From Lentisphaerota bacterium (GTDB lineage: Bacteria; Verrucomicrobiota; Lentisphaeria; Victivallales; Victivallaceae): a stretch of DNA of 64,000 nt. Within the stretch, counting starts at the first letter, position 1. Every line of letters begins with the position of its first letter. A model generated the notes under the pieces. The model made no database searches. It saw nothing but the letters and a program-made list of their open reading frames with translations, and was not told where the DNA came from. The stretch is taken from the NCBI GenBank assembly GCA_015061775.1, contig SUVY01000003.1:17108-81107 (forward strand). The letters run 5' to 3'. The position numbers and the translations under genes were made by a program. Shown one piece after another: positions 32,410-42,059 of the stretch.

Positions 32410-34265
32410 TACTTAGCTCCGTTGTGTTTTTTGAGCAGGACTTGCAGGAGCGCGATGTCGGACGGAGTCACTCCGTCTATCCTTGAAGCTGCTCCAAGTG
32501 TGGCAGGACGCCGTTTGATAAGCTTCTGTTTGGACTCATTGCTCAGACCGGATATATCTGTGTAATCAAAATCTTCCGGAATAACGGTGTTTTCAAGTTT
32601 TGCAAGGCGGGATATCTGCAGGGTTTCGCGCTGTAAATATCCGTCGTAGTGAGCCTGTATGAGCAGTTCTGCTTTGACAGGCTCCGCGGCAGCGGCAAAT
32701 TCCGGAAGCAGCTCTTCCGGAAACGGAAGTTTGATATCATCCAGATCGTCCGGAGTAAGCTGATTTAACCAGGTCATAAGCGGTTTGCCCTGATGTTTTC
32801 TGGTGCGGCAGAAGTCGAGCAGTTCATCGAGAGACTGCTTCTTTTTGCAGAACGCCTGATATTTGTTTTCCGGAAGTATTCCGGCATCATACCCCCATTG
32901 ACAGAGTCTGAGGTCGGCGTTGTCCTGGCGCAGCGAGAGGCGGTATTCAGCTCTGCTGGTGAAGAGACGGTAAGGTTCAACGATCTCTTTTGCGGCAAGA
33001 TCATCGAGCATGACTCCGATATAGCAAGAGTCTCTTCCGGGATACACGGGGTCTTTCCCTGCGGCGAATCTGGCAGCGTTCAAGCCGGCGATAAGTCCCT
33101 GACCTGCGGCCTCTTCGTAACCGCTGGTGCCGTTTATCTGACCTGCGGTAAAGAGGTTTGCATAATACTTGTTCTGCATGGTGACGCTGATTTGCTCCGG
33201 AGGAATAAAATCATATTCGATCGCATAAGCGTAGCGGGTGATGACCGCATTTTCGAGTCCGGGCAGGGAGTGCACCATTTTTTTCTGGACTTCGACCGGA
33301 AGGCTTGAAGAGAAACCGTTGATGTAATACTCTCCGGTTTGAGCTCCTTCTGGTTCGAGAAAGAGCAGGTGATAAGGATGCTGCGGAAAGCGGATGATCT
33401 TATCCTCAAAGCTGGGACAATATCTTGTTCCTGTTCCTTTGATGACACCGCTGTACATGGGCGAGAGATGGATGTTTTCTTTCACCACATCGCGTGTTTT
33501 GTCTGTGCTGTGGATCATAAAGCACGGAAGATCATGCCTGACCGCTTCGACCAGATTGGGACGCATTGATTTATCCCAGAAGGAAAACTCTTCGACTCCG
33601 GGTTCGGAGTCCTGAAGCCGCATGACCGAGAAATCCATGCTTTTGGCGAGGACTCTCGGAGGAGTTCCTGTTTTGAGTCTGCCGAGTTTGAGGCCGAGCT
33701 GACCGCTGAGAGCATCTGACAGATGGGATGCAGGCAGGTCTCCAGCTCTGCCTCCCGGAAAGTTCAACATTCCGTAGTGGAGCAGACCGTTGAGAAAAGT
33801 TCCGGTGGTGAGAACGACGGTGCGTCCAAACAGCTGGTCTCCGAACTGATTGGTGACCCCCTTTATCACCTTGTTTTCGACGATAAAAGAGGTTACTTCA
33901 CATTGGAGAATGTCGATATTTTCGCTCTCTTCGAGCAGCAGTTTCATGCTTTTCTGATAAGCGACCTTATCGCATTGGGCTCTCGGAGACCACACCGCCG
34001 GACCTTTGGTACGGTTGAGCAGTCTGAACTGTATGGAGGCAGCTTCAGTAACCATTCCCTGAGCACCGCCGAGGGCATCGATTTCGCGGACGACCTGACC
34101 TTTTGCAATACCTCCAATGGCGGGATTGCAGCTCATCTGGGCAATATGGTCGGCGTTGATGGTGGTGAGAAGGACGCTTGCACCGTACCTTGCGGCGGCG
34201 AGAGCGGCTTCACAGCCAGCATGACCGGCACCGACCACGATCACATCGTAAACTTTCTGGGACAT
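32409..34265 (-). CDS. mnmG: tRNA uridine-34 carboxymethylaminomethyl-modifying enzyme MnmG (GidA)
   Basis: FAD-dependent partner of MnmE that installs the (carboxymethyl)aminomethyl group on U34 of certain tRNAs. The N-terminal FAD loop VVGAGHAGCEAALAAARYGA, the CNPAIGGIAKG segment near residue 47, and the second signature FTAGQINGTSGYEEAAGQG near 375 are seen. 618 residues, full length. GGAG precedes the ATG. Lies in the housekeeping run between prfB (27-base gap) and the orphan permease. mnmE is not in the window. Confidence 0.96.
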   Translation of the reverse strand: MSQKVYDVIVVGAGHAGCEAALAAARYGASVLLTTINADHIAQMSCNPAIGGIAKGQVVREIDALGGAQGMVTEAASIQFRLLNRTKGPAVWSPRAQCDKVAYQKSMKLLLEESENIDILQCEVTSFIVENKVIKGVTNQFGDQLFGRTVVLTTGTFLNGLLHYGMLNFPGGRAGDLPASHLSDALSGQLGLKLGRLKTGTPPRVLAKSMDFSVMRLQDSEPGVEEFSFWDKSMRPNLVEAVRHDLPCFMIHSTDKTRDVVKENIHLSPMYSGVIKGTGTRYCPSFEDKIIRFPQHPYHLLFLEPEGAQTGEYYINGFSSSLPVEVQKKMVHSLPGLENAVITRYAYAIEYDFIPPEQISVTMQNKYYANLFTAGQINGTSGYEEAAGQGLIAGLNAARFAAGKDPVYPGRDSCYIGVMLDDLAAKEIVEPYRLFTSRAEYRLSLRQDNADLRLCQWGYDAGILPENKYQAFCKKKQSLDELLDFCRTRKHQGKPLMTWLNQLTPDDLDDIKLPFPEELLPEFAAAAEPVKAELLIQAHYDGYLQRETLQISRLAKLENTVIPEDFDYTDISGLSNESKQKLIKRRPATLGAASRIDGVTPSDIALLQVLLKKHNGAK

Positions 34266-34292
34266 CAGGGATACTCCAAACCGTAAGAGCGG

Positions 34293-35387
34293 TTATTTTT
34301 CCATTTTGAGGAAAGCTTCGATAAAGTCGTCGAGATCACCGTCGAGGACACCGGCAGTATCGCTGGTTTCGATTTCAGTGCGCAGGTCTTTCACCATCTG
34401 ATAGGGATGCAGAACGTAGCTGCGGATCTGACTTCCCCAGCCGTTTTCAGCCTGCTCTCCGCGGATGGCATCGGCGGCATCCTTGCGTTTTGCCATTTCG
34501 AGCTCATAGAGTTTAGCTTTCAGCATTTTCATTGCGGTTTCGCGGTTCTTGTGCTGGGAGCGTTCATTCTGACAGCAGACAACGATTCCGGTTGGCAGGT
34601 GGGTGATGCGGACTGCGCTGTCGGTGGTGTTGACGTGCTGACCGCCTGCGCCGCTTGAGCGATAGGTATCGATGCGCAGAGTGCTCTCATCGATTTCGAT
34701 ATCGATATCGTCATCGAGCTCCGGGAAGACTTCGACTGAGCAGAAGCTGGTGTGGCGTCTTGCGTTGCTGTCAAAGGGAGAGATACGGACGAGACGATGA
34801 ACTCCGCGCTCAGCTTTGAAGTAGCCGTAGGCGAAGTCTCCGGTGACGTGGAGCGTAGCACTTTTGATACCTGCTTCTTCACCTGACTGCAGGTCGATGA
34901 TCTCATCTTTCCAGCCTCTGCGCTCGAAGAAACGGCGGTACATACGGAAGAGCATACTTGCCCAGTCGCATGACTCCGTTCCGCCCGCGCCTGCGTGGAT
35001 GGAAAAATAGAAGTTGTTCTTGTCAAATTTTCCGGACAGGAAGCTCATGATTTCGAGCTTATCCATTGCTTTTTTCAGGCGGCGGAAATCGATTTCACAT
35101 TCGGCGACGAATTCTTCGTCTTCCGCAGCGAGTTCGAGAGCGGCGTCATAGTCATCGATGTTCTTTTCGAGCTGGCGGAAAGGTTCGATGATATTGCGGA
35201 CACTTGACATCTCAGCAACTGTTGCCTGAGCAGACTCTTTGTCGTTCCAGAAGTCAGGAGCGGACATGGTGGTCTCTATTTCGGCGCGTTTAGCTTCGAG
35301 TTCTTCTATTTTAAGAAAACCGTAAAGGTGGGCGATTTTCTGTCGCAATTCGCCTTTGCCCTGCTGAAGTTCGTCGAGAGTCATCAT
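34293..35387 (-). CDS. prfB: peptide chain release factor 2, without programmed frameshift
   Basis: Terminates translation at UGA and UAA. RF2-specific SPF tripeptide in RLVRISPFDSNARR near residue 205 and the catalytic GGQ in RSSGAGGQHVN near 250. 364 residues in one open frame: at the place where many bacteria carry CTT-TGA-C near codon 25, this gene reads CTT-AAA-A (LYGFLKIEEL), so there is no autoregulatory +1 frameshift. GAGG lies before the double ATG. Four bases separate it from nifU. Confidence 0.95.
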   Translation of the reverse strand: MMTLDELQQGKGELRQKIAHLYGFLKIEELEAKRAEIETTMSAPDFWNDKESAQATVAEMSSVRNIIEPFRQLEKNIDDYDAALELAAEDEEFVAECEIDFRRLKKAMDKLEIMSFLSGKFDKNNFYFSIHAGAGGTESCDWASMLFRMYRRFFERRGWKDEIIDLQSGEEAGIKSATLHVTGDFAYGYFKAERGVHRLVRISPFDSNARRHTSFCSVEVFPELDDDIDIEIDESTLRIDTYRSSGAGGQHVNTTDSAVRITHLPTGIVVCCQNERSQHKNRETAMKMLKAKLYELEMAKRKDAADAIRGEQAENGWGSQIRSYVLHPYQMVKDLRTEIETSDTAGVLDGDLDDFIEAFLKMEK

Positions 35388-35391
35388 GATA

Positions 35392-35970
35392 TTACCTCAG
35401 CTTCCACATATCGTCCAGGAGGTGCTGGATATCGCCGAGACAGCTTCCGCAGGCGCCTCCGGCTTTGCAGTATGAGGTGACTTCTTCAGCTTTACGGAGA
35501 TTGTTTTCGCGTGCGACCTTGAGGATCTTGATATCAGTTATACCGAAGCAGCGGCAGACGATCCTGCCTTCGTGTTCATCTTCGTTTTCAAACGGATTGG
35601 GCTCGCCTTTGTAGTTGGCGATAGCGGCTGCGAGGGCCTCCATTCCCATAACCGAGCAGTGCATTTTTGCTTCAGGAAGGGTTCCGAGAACGTCAACGAT
35701 ATCCTGATTGGTGACTTTAGCAGCCTCTTCGAGAGTCATGCCTTTGATGAGTTCGGTGAGCGCGGAACTTGAAGCGATCGCGCTGGCGCATCCGAAGGTA
35801 CGGAATTTCGCATCAGAGATCCTGCCGTTTTCATCGAGTTTGAAAGTAAGTTTCAACGCATCTCCGCAGGCGGCGTTGCCGACTTCTGCGACGCCGTCGG
35901 GATTGGCGATTTCACCCACGTTGCGCGGGTTCATAAAGTGATCCATCACTTTATCGGTGTAATTCCACAT
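35392..35970 (-). CDS. NifU-like Fe-S scaffold (IscU domain plus Bfd-like domain)
   Basis: 192 residues in two parts. The N-terminal IscU-type scaffold (1-125) has GNAACGD near residue 33, RTFGCASAIASSS near 58 and MHCSVMG near 103, the three cluster cysteines. The C-terminal (2Fe-2S)-binding Bfd-like domain (about 135-192) has CRCF and CGSC. The third, Nfu-type domain of Azotobacter NifU is absent. Predicted to assemble Fe-S clusters with a cysteine desulfurase that is not in the window. Lies in the prfB/proS run; AAGGAG precedes the ATG. Confidence 0.88.
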   Translation of the reverse strand: MWNYTDKVMDHFMNPRNVGEIANPDGVAEVGNAACGDALKLTFKLDENGRISDAKFRTFGCASAIASSSALTELIKGMTLEEAAKVTNQDIVDVLGTLPEAKMHCSVMGMEALAAAIANYKGEPNPFENEDEHEGRIVCRCFGITDIKILKVARENNLRKAEEVTSYCKAGGACGSCLGDIQHLLDDMWKLR

Positions 35971-35992
35971 ATACAGCTCCTTGATTGAAAGG

Positions 35993-37219
35993 TTATTTTA
36001 TCAAAACAGTGTTTCCTGCGGCATCAGCGGCAGTCTGGACGAGTATTTTCTGAACTTTAGCGGCGGCAGCGGCATCAGCGAAACTGCCCCGTTCAAGCAT
36101 ATTTTCCAAATAGTAAAAGGCGAGATTGTGCTGCGGAACATGACTTCTCAGGCTCCATGCGGCACATGAAGCGGAAAAGTAGTTCCTGAGTTTTCTTGCT
36201 TCGGCAGGAGAGAGACCGCCTTTCTTCTTTCTTGCTTCCGCTGAGGTGAGGATGGGACGGTTTCTCAGCTGATTTGCGATTTTGAGCAGGGGTTCAGGTT
36301 TTCCTGTGAAGAAGAACTCCATCCAGAAGGCGTTGACAGCCTCTTCGAGATATGGTTCATTGAATTGCCATGGGTTGTTTTCGCGCATCTTTTTCAGATA
36401 ACCTGCTGTTTCCCGGTCAACATCGCCGATGATGCGGTCGATGGCATTGTTTCCGATGGCGGCAAAGAGAAGCGCGAGGTATTTTTTGTGATCGGTTTTG
36501 TAGTCCGTTGCCTGTTCGGAGAACTGCTTCCACAGCCCGGGGTGATGCTCGAGCGCCCGCGCGAGACCGTAGAGAAACGGAAGCGGAGAGTAGTTTTTCT
36601 GCTTGCGCGCAGCATCATCCTGAGCAAGGAAGATATTGAACAACTCCGGAAGTCTTTCCGGCTGCGGAGCCTTGTAGTAGCTCGAAATAAACCCTCTTAT
36701 CTCATTTGTTCTTATTTTAAGCGGCTCAAGCGGAGTCGTTACCAACTCTATTTTCAATACTTTGGAACACTTCTGTTTGTTGTTTTCATCAACTGCATCG
36801 AGCAGGAAAGAGTAAACTCCGGATTGAGCATTTTCCGGAAAATCCCACGTTACCACCAGATTTGAGAGGTGGGTGGTTCCGGGAGTGAAGTTGTCATCAA
36901 AGATCAAGTCCTGATTTTTGAAAACTTTGACGATTTTTCCGTCGGGATCGCGCATGGACATGGAACCCGTGACATGCGCTTTCCCGGCTTTAGTCTGAAC
37001 TTTTGACAGCAATATATATATATTAAAGCTGTGCAGCGGACGCACCCGGCTTATTTCCGGCACGGCAGGAGCTCTGCGGGCGGATAATCCGGTGAACTGC
37101 TCATACACATTTACCGCATTTGAGGCAGCCAAGACCGCTTCAACAGCAGAAAGCTGCCCCGCGAATACGGCGGAGAGCAGAAATACGGCAATAGCCGGGA
37201 GTGTCCTTGATATTATCAT
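35993..37219 (-). CDS. secreted protein of unknown function (408 aa)
   Basis: Signal peptide at residues 1-25 (AIAVFLLSAVFAGQLSA). Residues 70-160 look like a beta-sandwich of bacterial Ig type (DPDGKIVKVFKNQDLIF ... TWDFPENAQSGVYSFLLDAVDENNK). The remainder is alpha-helical, rich in aromatic and charged residues with two SAEAR/PAEAR repeats near 330-345, and may be a TPR-like solenoid. No enzyme motif seen and no family recognised. Its ATG overlaps the proS stop (ATGA), so it is translationally tied to proS although probably unrelated in function. Confidence 0.75.
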   Translation of the reverse strand: MIISRTLPAIAVFLLSAVFAGQLSAVEAVLAASNAVNVYEQFTGLSARRAPAVPEISRVRPLHSFNIYILLSKVQTKAGKAHVTGSMSMRDPDGKIVKVFKNQDLIFDDNFTPGTTHLSNLVVTWDFPENAQSGVYSFLLDAVDENNKQKCSKVLKIELVTTPLEPLKIRTNEIRGFISSYYKAPQPERLPELFNIFLAQDDAARKQKNYSPLPFLYGLARALEHHPGLWKQFSEQATDYKTDHKKYLALLFAAIGNNAIDRIIGDVDRETAGYLKKMRENNPWQFNEPYLEEAVNAFWMEFFFTGKPEPLLKIANQLRNRPILTSAEARKKKGGLSPAEARKLRNYFSASCAAWSLRSHVPQHNLAFYYLENMLERGSFADAAAAAKVQKILVQTAADAAGNTVLIK

Positions 37220-38952
37220 ATCTGGTATTTTGCAAGTTCAGATTTAACGGCGTCGGCGACGATTTTTGCAGCATCAGCGACTGCGATGCGCTCAGCGTCA
37301 CGGCTGCCGCGTTTTTTGAATTCGACCTGAGACTCAGCGAGAGTCTTGGGAGATATGACCACTCTGAGCGGAATACCGATAAGGTCGGCATCGCTGAAGA
37401 TGAATCCGGCTTTCTCTCCGCGGTCGTCGTACAATACTTCGATTCCGGCGGCTTCGAGATCAGCGACAAGCTTTTCGGCGGCATCAGCGACTCCGGGCTT
37501 GTTGAGATCGAGCGCGCAGACCTGCACCTGATAAGGAGCAATAGACATCGGCCAGATGGGACCGTAGGAGTCATTGGAGTATTCGATGACCGACGCCATG
37601 GCGCGTCCGACACCGATACCGTAGCAGCCCATGACCATCGGATGGCTTTTGCCGTCGCGGTCGAGGTAGTTGCAGTTCATTGACTCGGAGTATTTGGTTC
37701 CGAGCTGGAAGATGTTTCCTACTTCGATACCGCGGAGCATTTCAAGCGGCTCACCAGAGAGCGGGCAGGGGTCGCCGGCTCTGACAGTAGCGATGTCACC
37801 GGTGATGAATTCGACTCCGGCGAGATCGCGGTCGGCGTTGAAGTTTTTGTAGTGGGTGTCGGCGGCGTTTGCTCCCACCACGAGGTTTGATGACTCGATG
37901 ATGGAGCGGTCGAGGACGACTTTGACCTTTTTACCGTCGATGCCGATGGGGCTGGCGTAGCCGGGAACGGCACCTGCGGCGAGGATCGCGTCGTCATCCG
38001 CGAATTTAAGTTCAGGAACGAGTGCGAGGTTGGCAAGTTTGCTCTCGTTGACTTCAAAATCTCCGCGGATCATGGCGAAGATGAGTTCTCCGGTGCGGGC
38101 GTTCTGATAGAAGACTGCCTTACCGGTGTTTTCGGCTTTGACTCCGAGGAACTCAGCGACCTCTTCGATGGTCTTTTTGCCGGGGGTGGAGACCTCTTCG
38201 AGCGGAAGCGGAGCAGATTTTTCAAACTTCCACGCCGCAGTGGCGATTTCGCGGTTGGCGCGGTATTTTTTATCCGGAGAGACGAAGATAGTATCCTCGC
38301 CGCACTCACAGACAGCCATGAATTCGTGGGATACTTTTCCTCCCATCATTCCGGAGTTCGACTCAATGCTCAGCACATTGTCGAGACCGATTCGTTTGAA
38401 GATGCGCTCGTAGGCTTCATGGGCGCGTTTGTAGTATTCCTCGAGGTCAGCCTGATCGGTGTGGAAGCTGTAAGCGTCCTTCATGGTGAACTCTCTGGTT
38501 CTGATAAGACCGGCTCTGGGACGGGCTTCGTCACGGTATTTGGTCTGAAGCTGATAAACCATGACGGGAAGCTGTTTGTAGCTGTTGATCTCAGTTCTTA
38601 TGAGAGCAGTTACACACTCTTCGTGAGTCATCGCCAGCAGCATGGGTTTGTCATTGCGGTCGGAGAAACGCAGAAGTTCTGCACCGACAGCCTCATAACG
38701 TCCTGACTCCTGCCAGAGTTCTGCGGGCAGCACGACAGGCATAAGGATCTCCTGACCGTCGATGCGGTCCATCTCTTCGCGGATGATTTTTTCGATTTTG
38801 TCGGTGATCCGTTTTCCCATGGGAAGCAGGCTGTAAATACCGGCAGAGACGGGACGGATATATCCTCCGCGGATCAGGAACTGGTGACTGACGGTTTTAG
38901 CATCCTTCGGCAGCTCTTTGAGTCTGCGTCCGGCAAGTTTGCTCATTTTCAT
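37216..38952 (-). CDS. proS: prolyl-tRNA synthetase
   Basis: Class II aminoacyl-tRNA synthetase charging tRNA-Pro. 578 residues in the bacterial long form with an inserted editing domain at about 230-390 (KAENTGKAVFYQNARTGELIFAMIRG). Motif 1 region near LMPVVLPAELWQESGRY, motif 2 with YRDEARPRAGLIRTREFTMKDAYSFH near 140-165, motif 3 CYGIGVGRAMASVIE near 445, and a C-terminal anticodon-binding domain. A double start ATG AAA ATG follows GAGGAAC. Between lysC (13-base gap) and the secreted 408-residue protein. Confidence 0.96.
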   Translation of the reverse strand: MKMSKLAGRRLKELPKDAKTVSHQFLIRGGYIRPVSAGIYSLLPMGKRITDKIEKIIREEMDRIDGQEILMPVVLPAELWQESGRYEAVGAELLRFSDRNDKPMLLAMTHEECVTALIRTEINSYKQLPVMVYQLQTKYRDEARPRAGLIRTREFTMKDAYSFHTDQADLEEYYKRAHEAYERIFKRIGLDNVLSIESNSGMMGGKVSHEFMAVCECGEDTIFVSPDKKYRANREIATAAWKFEKSAPLPLEEVSTPGKKTIEEVAEFLGVKAENTGKAVFYQNARTGELIFAMIRGDFEVNESKLANLALVPELKFADDDAILAAGAVPGYASPIGIDGKKVKVVLDRSIIESSNLVVGANAADTHYKNFNADRDLAGVEFITGDIATVRAGDPCPLSGEPLEMLRGIEVGNIFQLGTKYSESMNCNYLDRDGKSHPMVMGCYGIGVGRAMASVIEYSNDSYGPIWPMSIAPYQVQVCALDLNKPGVADAAEKLVADLEAAGIEVLYDDRGEKAGFIFSDADLIGIPLRVVISPKTLAESQVEFKKRGSRDAERIAVADAAKIVADAVKSELAKYQI

Positions 38953-38965
38953 AATATATTGTTCC

Positions 38966-40381
38966 TCAAAACTCTTTAGCGTTTTCTACGAATTCGTGGT
39001 GCAGCGCGATCTGAGCCGCCTCAAAGTGACGCCGCTCGATGATGAACTGCATATTGACCTGACGCATGCACTGGTCGAGGGCGAGGATGTTGATCTCGCT
39101 TCCGGCGAGAGCCTTTGCCGCTCTGGAAAGGAAGCCCGGAAGCTTCATGTTTGAGCCCAGCACCGAGACGATCGCCACCGCAGCCGTGTTGATATCGGCA
39201 TTGGGGAACATTTTTCTGAGTTCAGCAAGACACGCCTTCACTCCGGGCTGCTTTTCGCTGACATAGTGGGTGATGGTGTTTGCGTTGGTGTTGGTTGCGA
39301 TGTAGCTCACGTTGTTGCTGGCGAACGCACTGAGAAGCTTGTAGTCATAACCGGGAACACCGACCATTTCGGGGTCGAAGATCTCGATGGCGATGATATC
39401 GCGTCTTCCGCAGATCATATCGACTCTGGGAACGGGTGAGACATATTCACCGCTGATGAGGGTTCCGGGGCTCTTGGGGTCGAAAGCGTTGGTGACCCGG
39501 ATCGGAATACCGTGCAGCTCCATAGCTTTGCTGGCTTTGGGATGGATGGCTTCCATCGCCATATCGGAGAGCTGGTCGGCGATATCGAAGTTGGTGTGTC
39601 CGATGGTGCGGACTTTGTCGATGCCGATAAGTTTGGGGTCACCGGTGGAGAGGTGGAATTCCTTATGGATGACACCCTCTCTTGCCTGAGTGACCACGGC
39701 GATCTTGCTGAAAGTGATTTCGCTGTAGCCGCGGTCGAATTTAGCCATGACGCCTTCGGCGCACTTGGCATATCCGGTGACGATGGGCATGCAGGTTCCG
39801 AAATCCATACCGGTCAGGTGCTGTTCGATGGTCTGCTCCATGGAGCCGGTCTCCTGATCTTTCCAACCTGAAAGATCGACGAACACGGCGTTTACTCCGC
39901 GTTTCTGGAGGATGAGAGCAGAGTTGAATGCGCTGTGCGCTTCTCCGATGGAGCTGAGCATCTCTCTTGCGGCAGGAAGATAATTGGCTCCGCTGAAGTG
40001 ACCGAAGCTTCTCAGCTGCATAAGGTGGACGAGACACGCTTTAGCTCCGTCCATGCGTTCATTGACGAAAGCGTCAGCTTTTTCGACATCGAGCCCGATT
40101 TTTTCGAAATCGTGGTTGATATCGATCATCATCTGCCGGGTATCTTCGAGTTTTTTCTGCCAGGCTTTGTTGTCGCCTGCGGCAAAACTACCGTAAATTC
40201 CGGGCTCTGCGGTTTTCTTGTTTTCGAGCAGGGCGTTGGTGATTCCGCCGTAAGCGGAAACGACGAAGATGCGGTTGTAAAGTTTGGCGCCGGAGCGGTC
40301 TGCGATAAGAATGTTATCCATCAGCTCGCCGAAGCGGCTCATACTGGTTCCGCCGATTTTTTCAACGGTATGCTGTCCCAT
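38966..40381 (-). CDS. lysC: aspartate kinase
   Basis: Phosphorylates aspartate at the head of the Lys/Thr/Met pathway. EKIGGTSMSRFGE at residue 7 is the KxGGTS signature in the form common in the AskEct-type group; further marks are FDRGYSEITFSKIAV near 215 and HKEFHLSTGDPKLIG near 240. The C-terminal third (about 345-470) carries ACT-like regulatory repeats, so feedback control by Thr or Lys is expected. 471 residues. Twenty-one bases behind hom. Confidence 0.92.
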   Translation of the reverse strand: MGQHTVEKIGGTSMSRFGELMDNILIADRSGAKLYNRIFVVSAYGGITNALLENKKTAEPGIYGSFAAGDNKAWQKKLEDTRQMMIDINHDFEKIGLDVEKADAFVNERMDGAKACLVHLMQLRSFGHFSGANYLPAAREMLSSIGEAHSAFNSALILQKRGVNAVFVDLSGWKDQETGSMEQTIEQHLTGMDFGTCMPIVTGYAKCAEGVMAKFDRGYSEITFSKIAVVTQAREGVIHKEFHLSTGDPKLIGIDKVRTIGHTNFDIADQLSDMAMEAIHPKASKAMELHGIPIRVTNAFDPKSPGTLISGEYVSPVPRVDMICGRRDIIAIEIFDPEMVGVPGYDYKLLSAFASNNVSYIATNTNANTITHYVSEKQPGVKACLAELRKMFPNADINTAAVAIVSVLGSNMKLPGFLSRAAKALAGSEINILALDQCMRQVNMQFIIERRHFEAAQIALHHEFVENAKEF

Positions 40382-40402
40382 AAAAATAAACTCCCAAGTG
40401 AA

Positions 40403-41695
40403 TTAGAGGTCTTCGATGCGGAGCACCTTGACCGGAGACTGATTGATTGAAAGGATGCCGATTTCAGAGAGTGCGCTGCGCATATCTTTTTCGGTTGCGG
40501 GGTGGGTCAGGATGACGAGGTTCACACCGCCGTCATCGCGGCGGGTCTCATGCTGGATGAGACTTGAGATGCTGATGGAGCGGTCGGCGAGGATCTGAGT
40601 GATCGAGGCGATGACTCCGGGGCAGTCGCGGACGAGCAGACGCAGATAGAAGCGGCTGGAGATTTCTTCCGGAGAGAGAACTTCCTCGAACTGCACTCCT
40701 TTGCGGAAAGCGGGGATGCGTCTCACTGAGTTGCTCGCAAGGTTGCGTGCGGCGTCGATGATATCGGCAACGACTGCGCTTGCGGTAGCGCGGCGTCCTG
40801 CGCCTCTGCCGTAGAAGAGGGTCTGATCGACGAAGTCACCGTCAACCATGACGCCGTTGAACACGTCGGAAATGTTTGCCAGAAGCGAGTTCTGGGGAAT
40901 GAGTGTGGGATGGACTCTCATCTGAACTTTTCCATCATTATCCTTGATGATACCGAGCAGTTTGATACGGTATCCGAGCTCTGCGGCGCAGCGGATATCT
41001 TCGATCTCAAGATCGCGGATACCTTCGACATGGACGGGGTCGAGACCGAACCACTCTCCGTAAGCGAGGCTTGCGAGGATGGAGGTCTTGTGAGCGGTAT
41101 CAAATCCGTCGATATCCAAACTGGGGTTAGCCTCAGCGTAACCGAGTTTCTGGGCATCGGCGAGGACGGTGGCGAAATCGGCGCCTTCTCTCTCCATGCG
41201 GGTCAGGATGTAGTTGCAGGTGCCGTTCATGATTCCGTAAATGCGGCGGATGCGGTTTGAGGAAAGACCTTCGCGCAGGGCCTTGATGATCGGAATTCCG
41301 CCTGCGACGCTTGCCTCATAAAAGAGGTCGGTTCCCGCCTCTTCGGCAGCTGCGAAAAGCTCTTTGCCGTGCAGAGAGAGCAGGGCTTTGTTTGCTGTGA
41401 CGACCGCTTTTCCTGCCTTGATGGCATCGAGGATAAATTTCTTGGCGATGGTGGTTCCTCCGACGGTCTCGACGATGATATCGCACTCTTTGATCGCGGC
41501 TGCGGCATCGGTGGTGAGTACCTCTTTGGGAACGTTGACGCCTCTGTCGGTGGTTATGTCGAGGTCAGCGATACGGGTGACAGTGAGTTTGACACCGTTT
41601 CTCTGAGCGATCATATCGCCGTTGAGGATGATATTTTCTGCAACTCCTGCTCCGACAGTGCCGAAGCCGATGATTCCTACTTTGAACTCTTTCAT
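40403..41695 (-). CDS. hom: homoserine dehydrogenase
   Basis: NAD(P)H-dependent reduction of aspartate semialdehyde to homoserine. N-terminal Rossmann GIIGFGTVGAGVAENI near residue 7, TANKALLSLHG near 100, catalytic-domain marks GIMNGTCNYILTRMEREG near 155 and DIDGFDTAHKTSILASLAYG near 200, and a C-terminal ACT domain at about 350-425. 430 residues. GGAGGG before the ATG. First gene of an eight-gene run; promoter at 41748-41776. Confidence 0.95.
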   Translation of the reverse strand: MKEFKVGIIGFGTVGAGVAENIILNGDMIAQRNGVKLTVTRIADLDITTDRGVNVPKEVLTTDAAAAIKECDIIVETVGGTTIAKKFILDAIKAGKAVVTANKALLSLHGKELFAAAEEAGTDLFYEASVAGGIPIIKALREGLSSNRIRRIYGIMNGTCNYILTRMEREGADFATVLADAQKLGYAEANPSLDIDGFDTAHKTSILASLAYGEWFGLDPVHVEGIRDLEIEDIRCAAELGYRIKLLGIIKDNDGKVQMRVHPTLIPQNSLLANISDVFNGVMVDGDFVDQTLFYGRGAGRRATASAVVADIIDAARNLASNSVRRIPAFRKGVQFEEVLSPEEISSRFYLRLLVRDCPGVIASITQILADRSISISSLIQHETRRDDGGVNLVILTHPATEKDMRSALSEIGILSINQSPVKVLRIEDL

Positions 41696-41747
41696 TAAAA
41701 TCCCTCCGTTCTAAAGGAAATGTTGTTGATACATACATGCATTTAAT

Positions 41748-41776
41748 AATATAGCACGTCGGGGCGTTTTTGTAAA
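41748..41776 (-). promoter_or_regulatory. promoter of the hom-lysC-proS run
   Basis: TTTACA (41776-41771), 17-base spacer, TATATT (41753-41748) on the minus strand, about 53 bases before the hom ATG. Confidence 0.6.
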
Positions 41777-42032
41777 CATGTTTTTCTGTAAAACTTACGT
41801 TTTTTTGCAGTAAAAAGCGATAAAAACGTGAAAAATCAGCCGTCAGCATGTCGCAGGCACATATGAGAACGCTCTTGTTGCGGGAGCATTTTTTGTCGAA
41901 CGCATCCGGAATACCGGTGTGCCGGTGTATGTTTTATATGGAGAACCAAGATCGCATCATCAACTCTGTTGTGTGTTTTTGTCAGATTTTTATCTGGCTG
42001 GAAATCAGGGCGTTTTCCTGTGTGGAATATAT

Positions 42033-42059
42033 AAAAAACTCCATGTTTTGTCATGGAGT
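42033..42059 (-). terminator. Rho-independent terminator after the Sel1-repeat gene
   Basis: Eight-pair perfect stem ACTCCATG (42038-42045) with CATGGAGT (42052-42059), followed on the minus strand by six T and ATATAT. It lies about 130 bases past the stop. Confidence 0.75.

Noticed and set aside
32543..34286. Long opposite-strand frames over mnmG, ftsH, proS and the CE7 genes
   Set aside because: Shadows produced by codon bias; the genes on the annotated strand carry full family motifs.
35992..37219. Frameshift or fusion between proS and the 408-residue protein
   Set aside because: proS ends normally after its C-terminal domain, and the next protein begins with a signal peptide; ATGA overlap is ordinary coupling.
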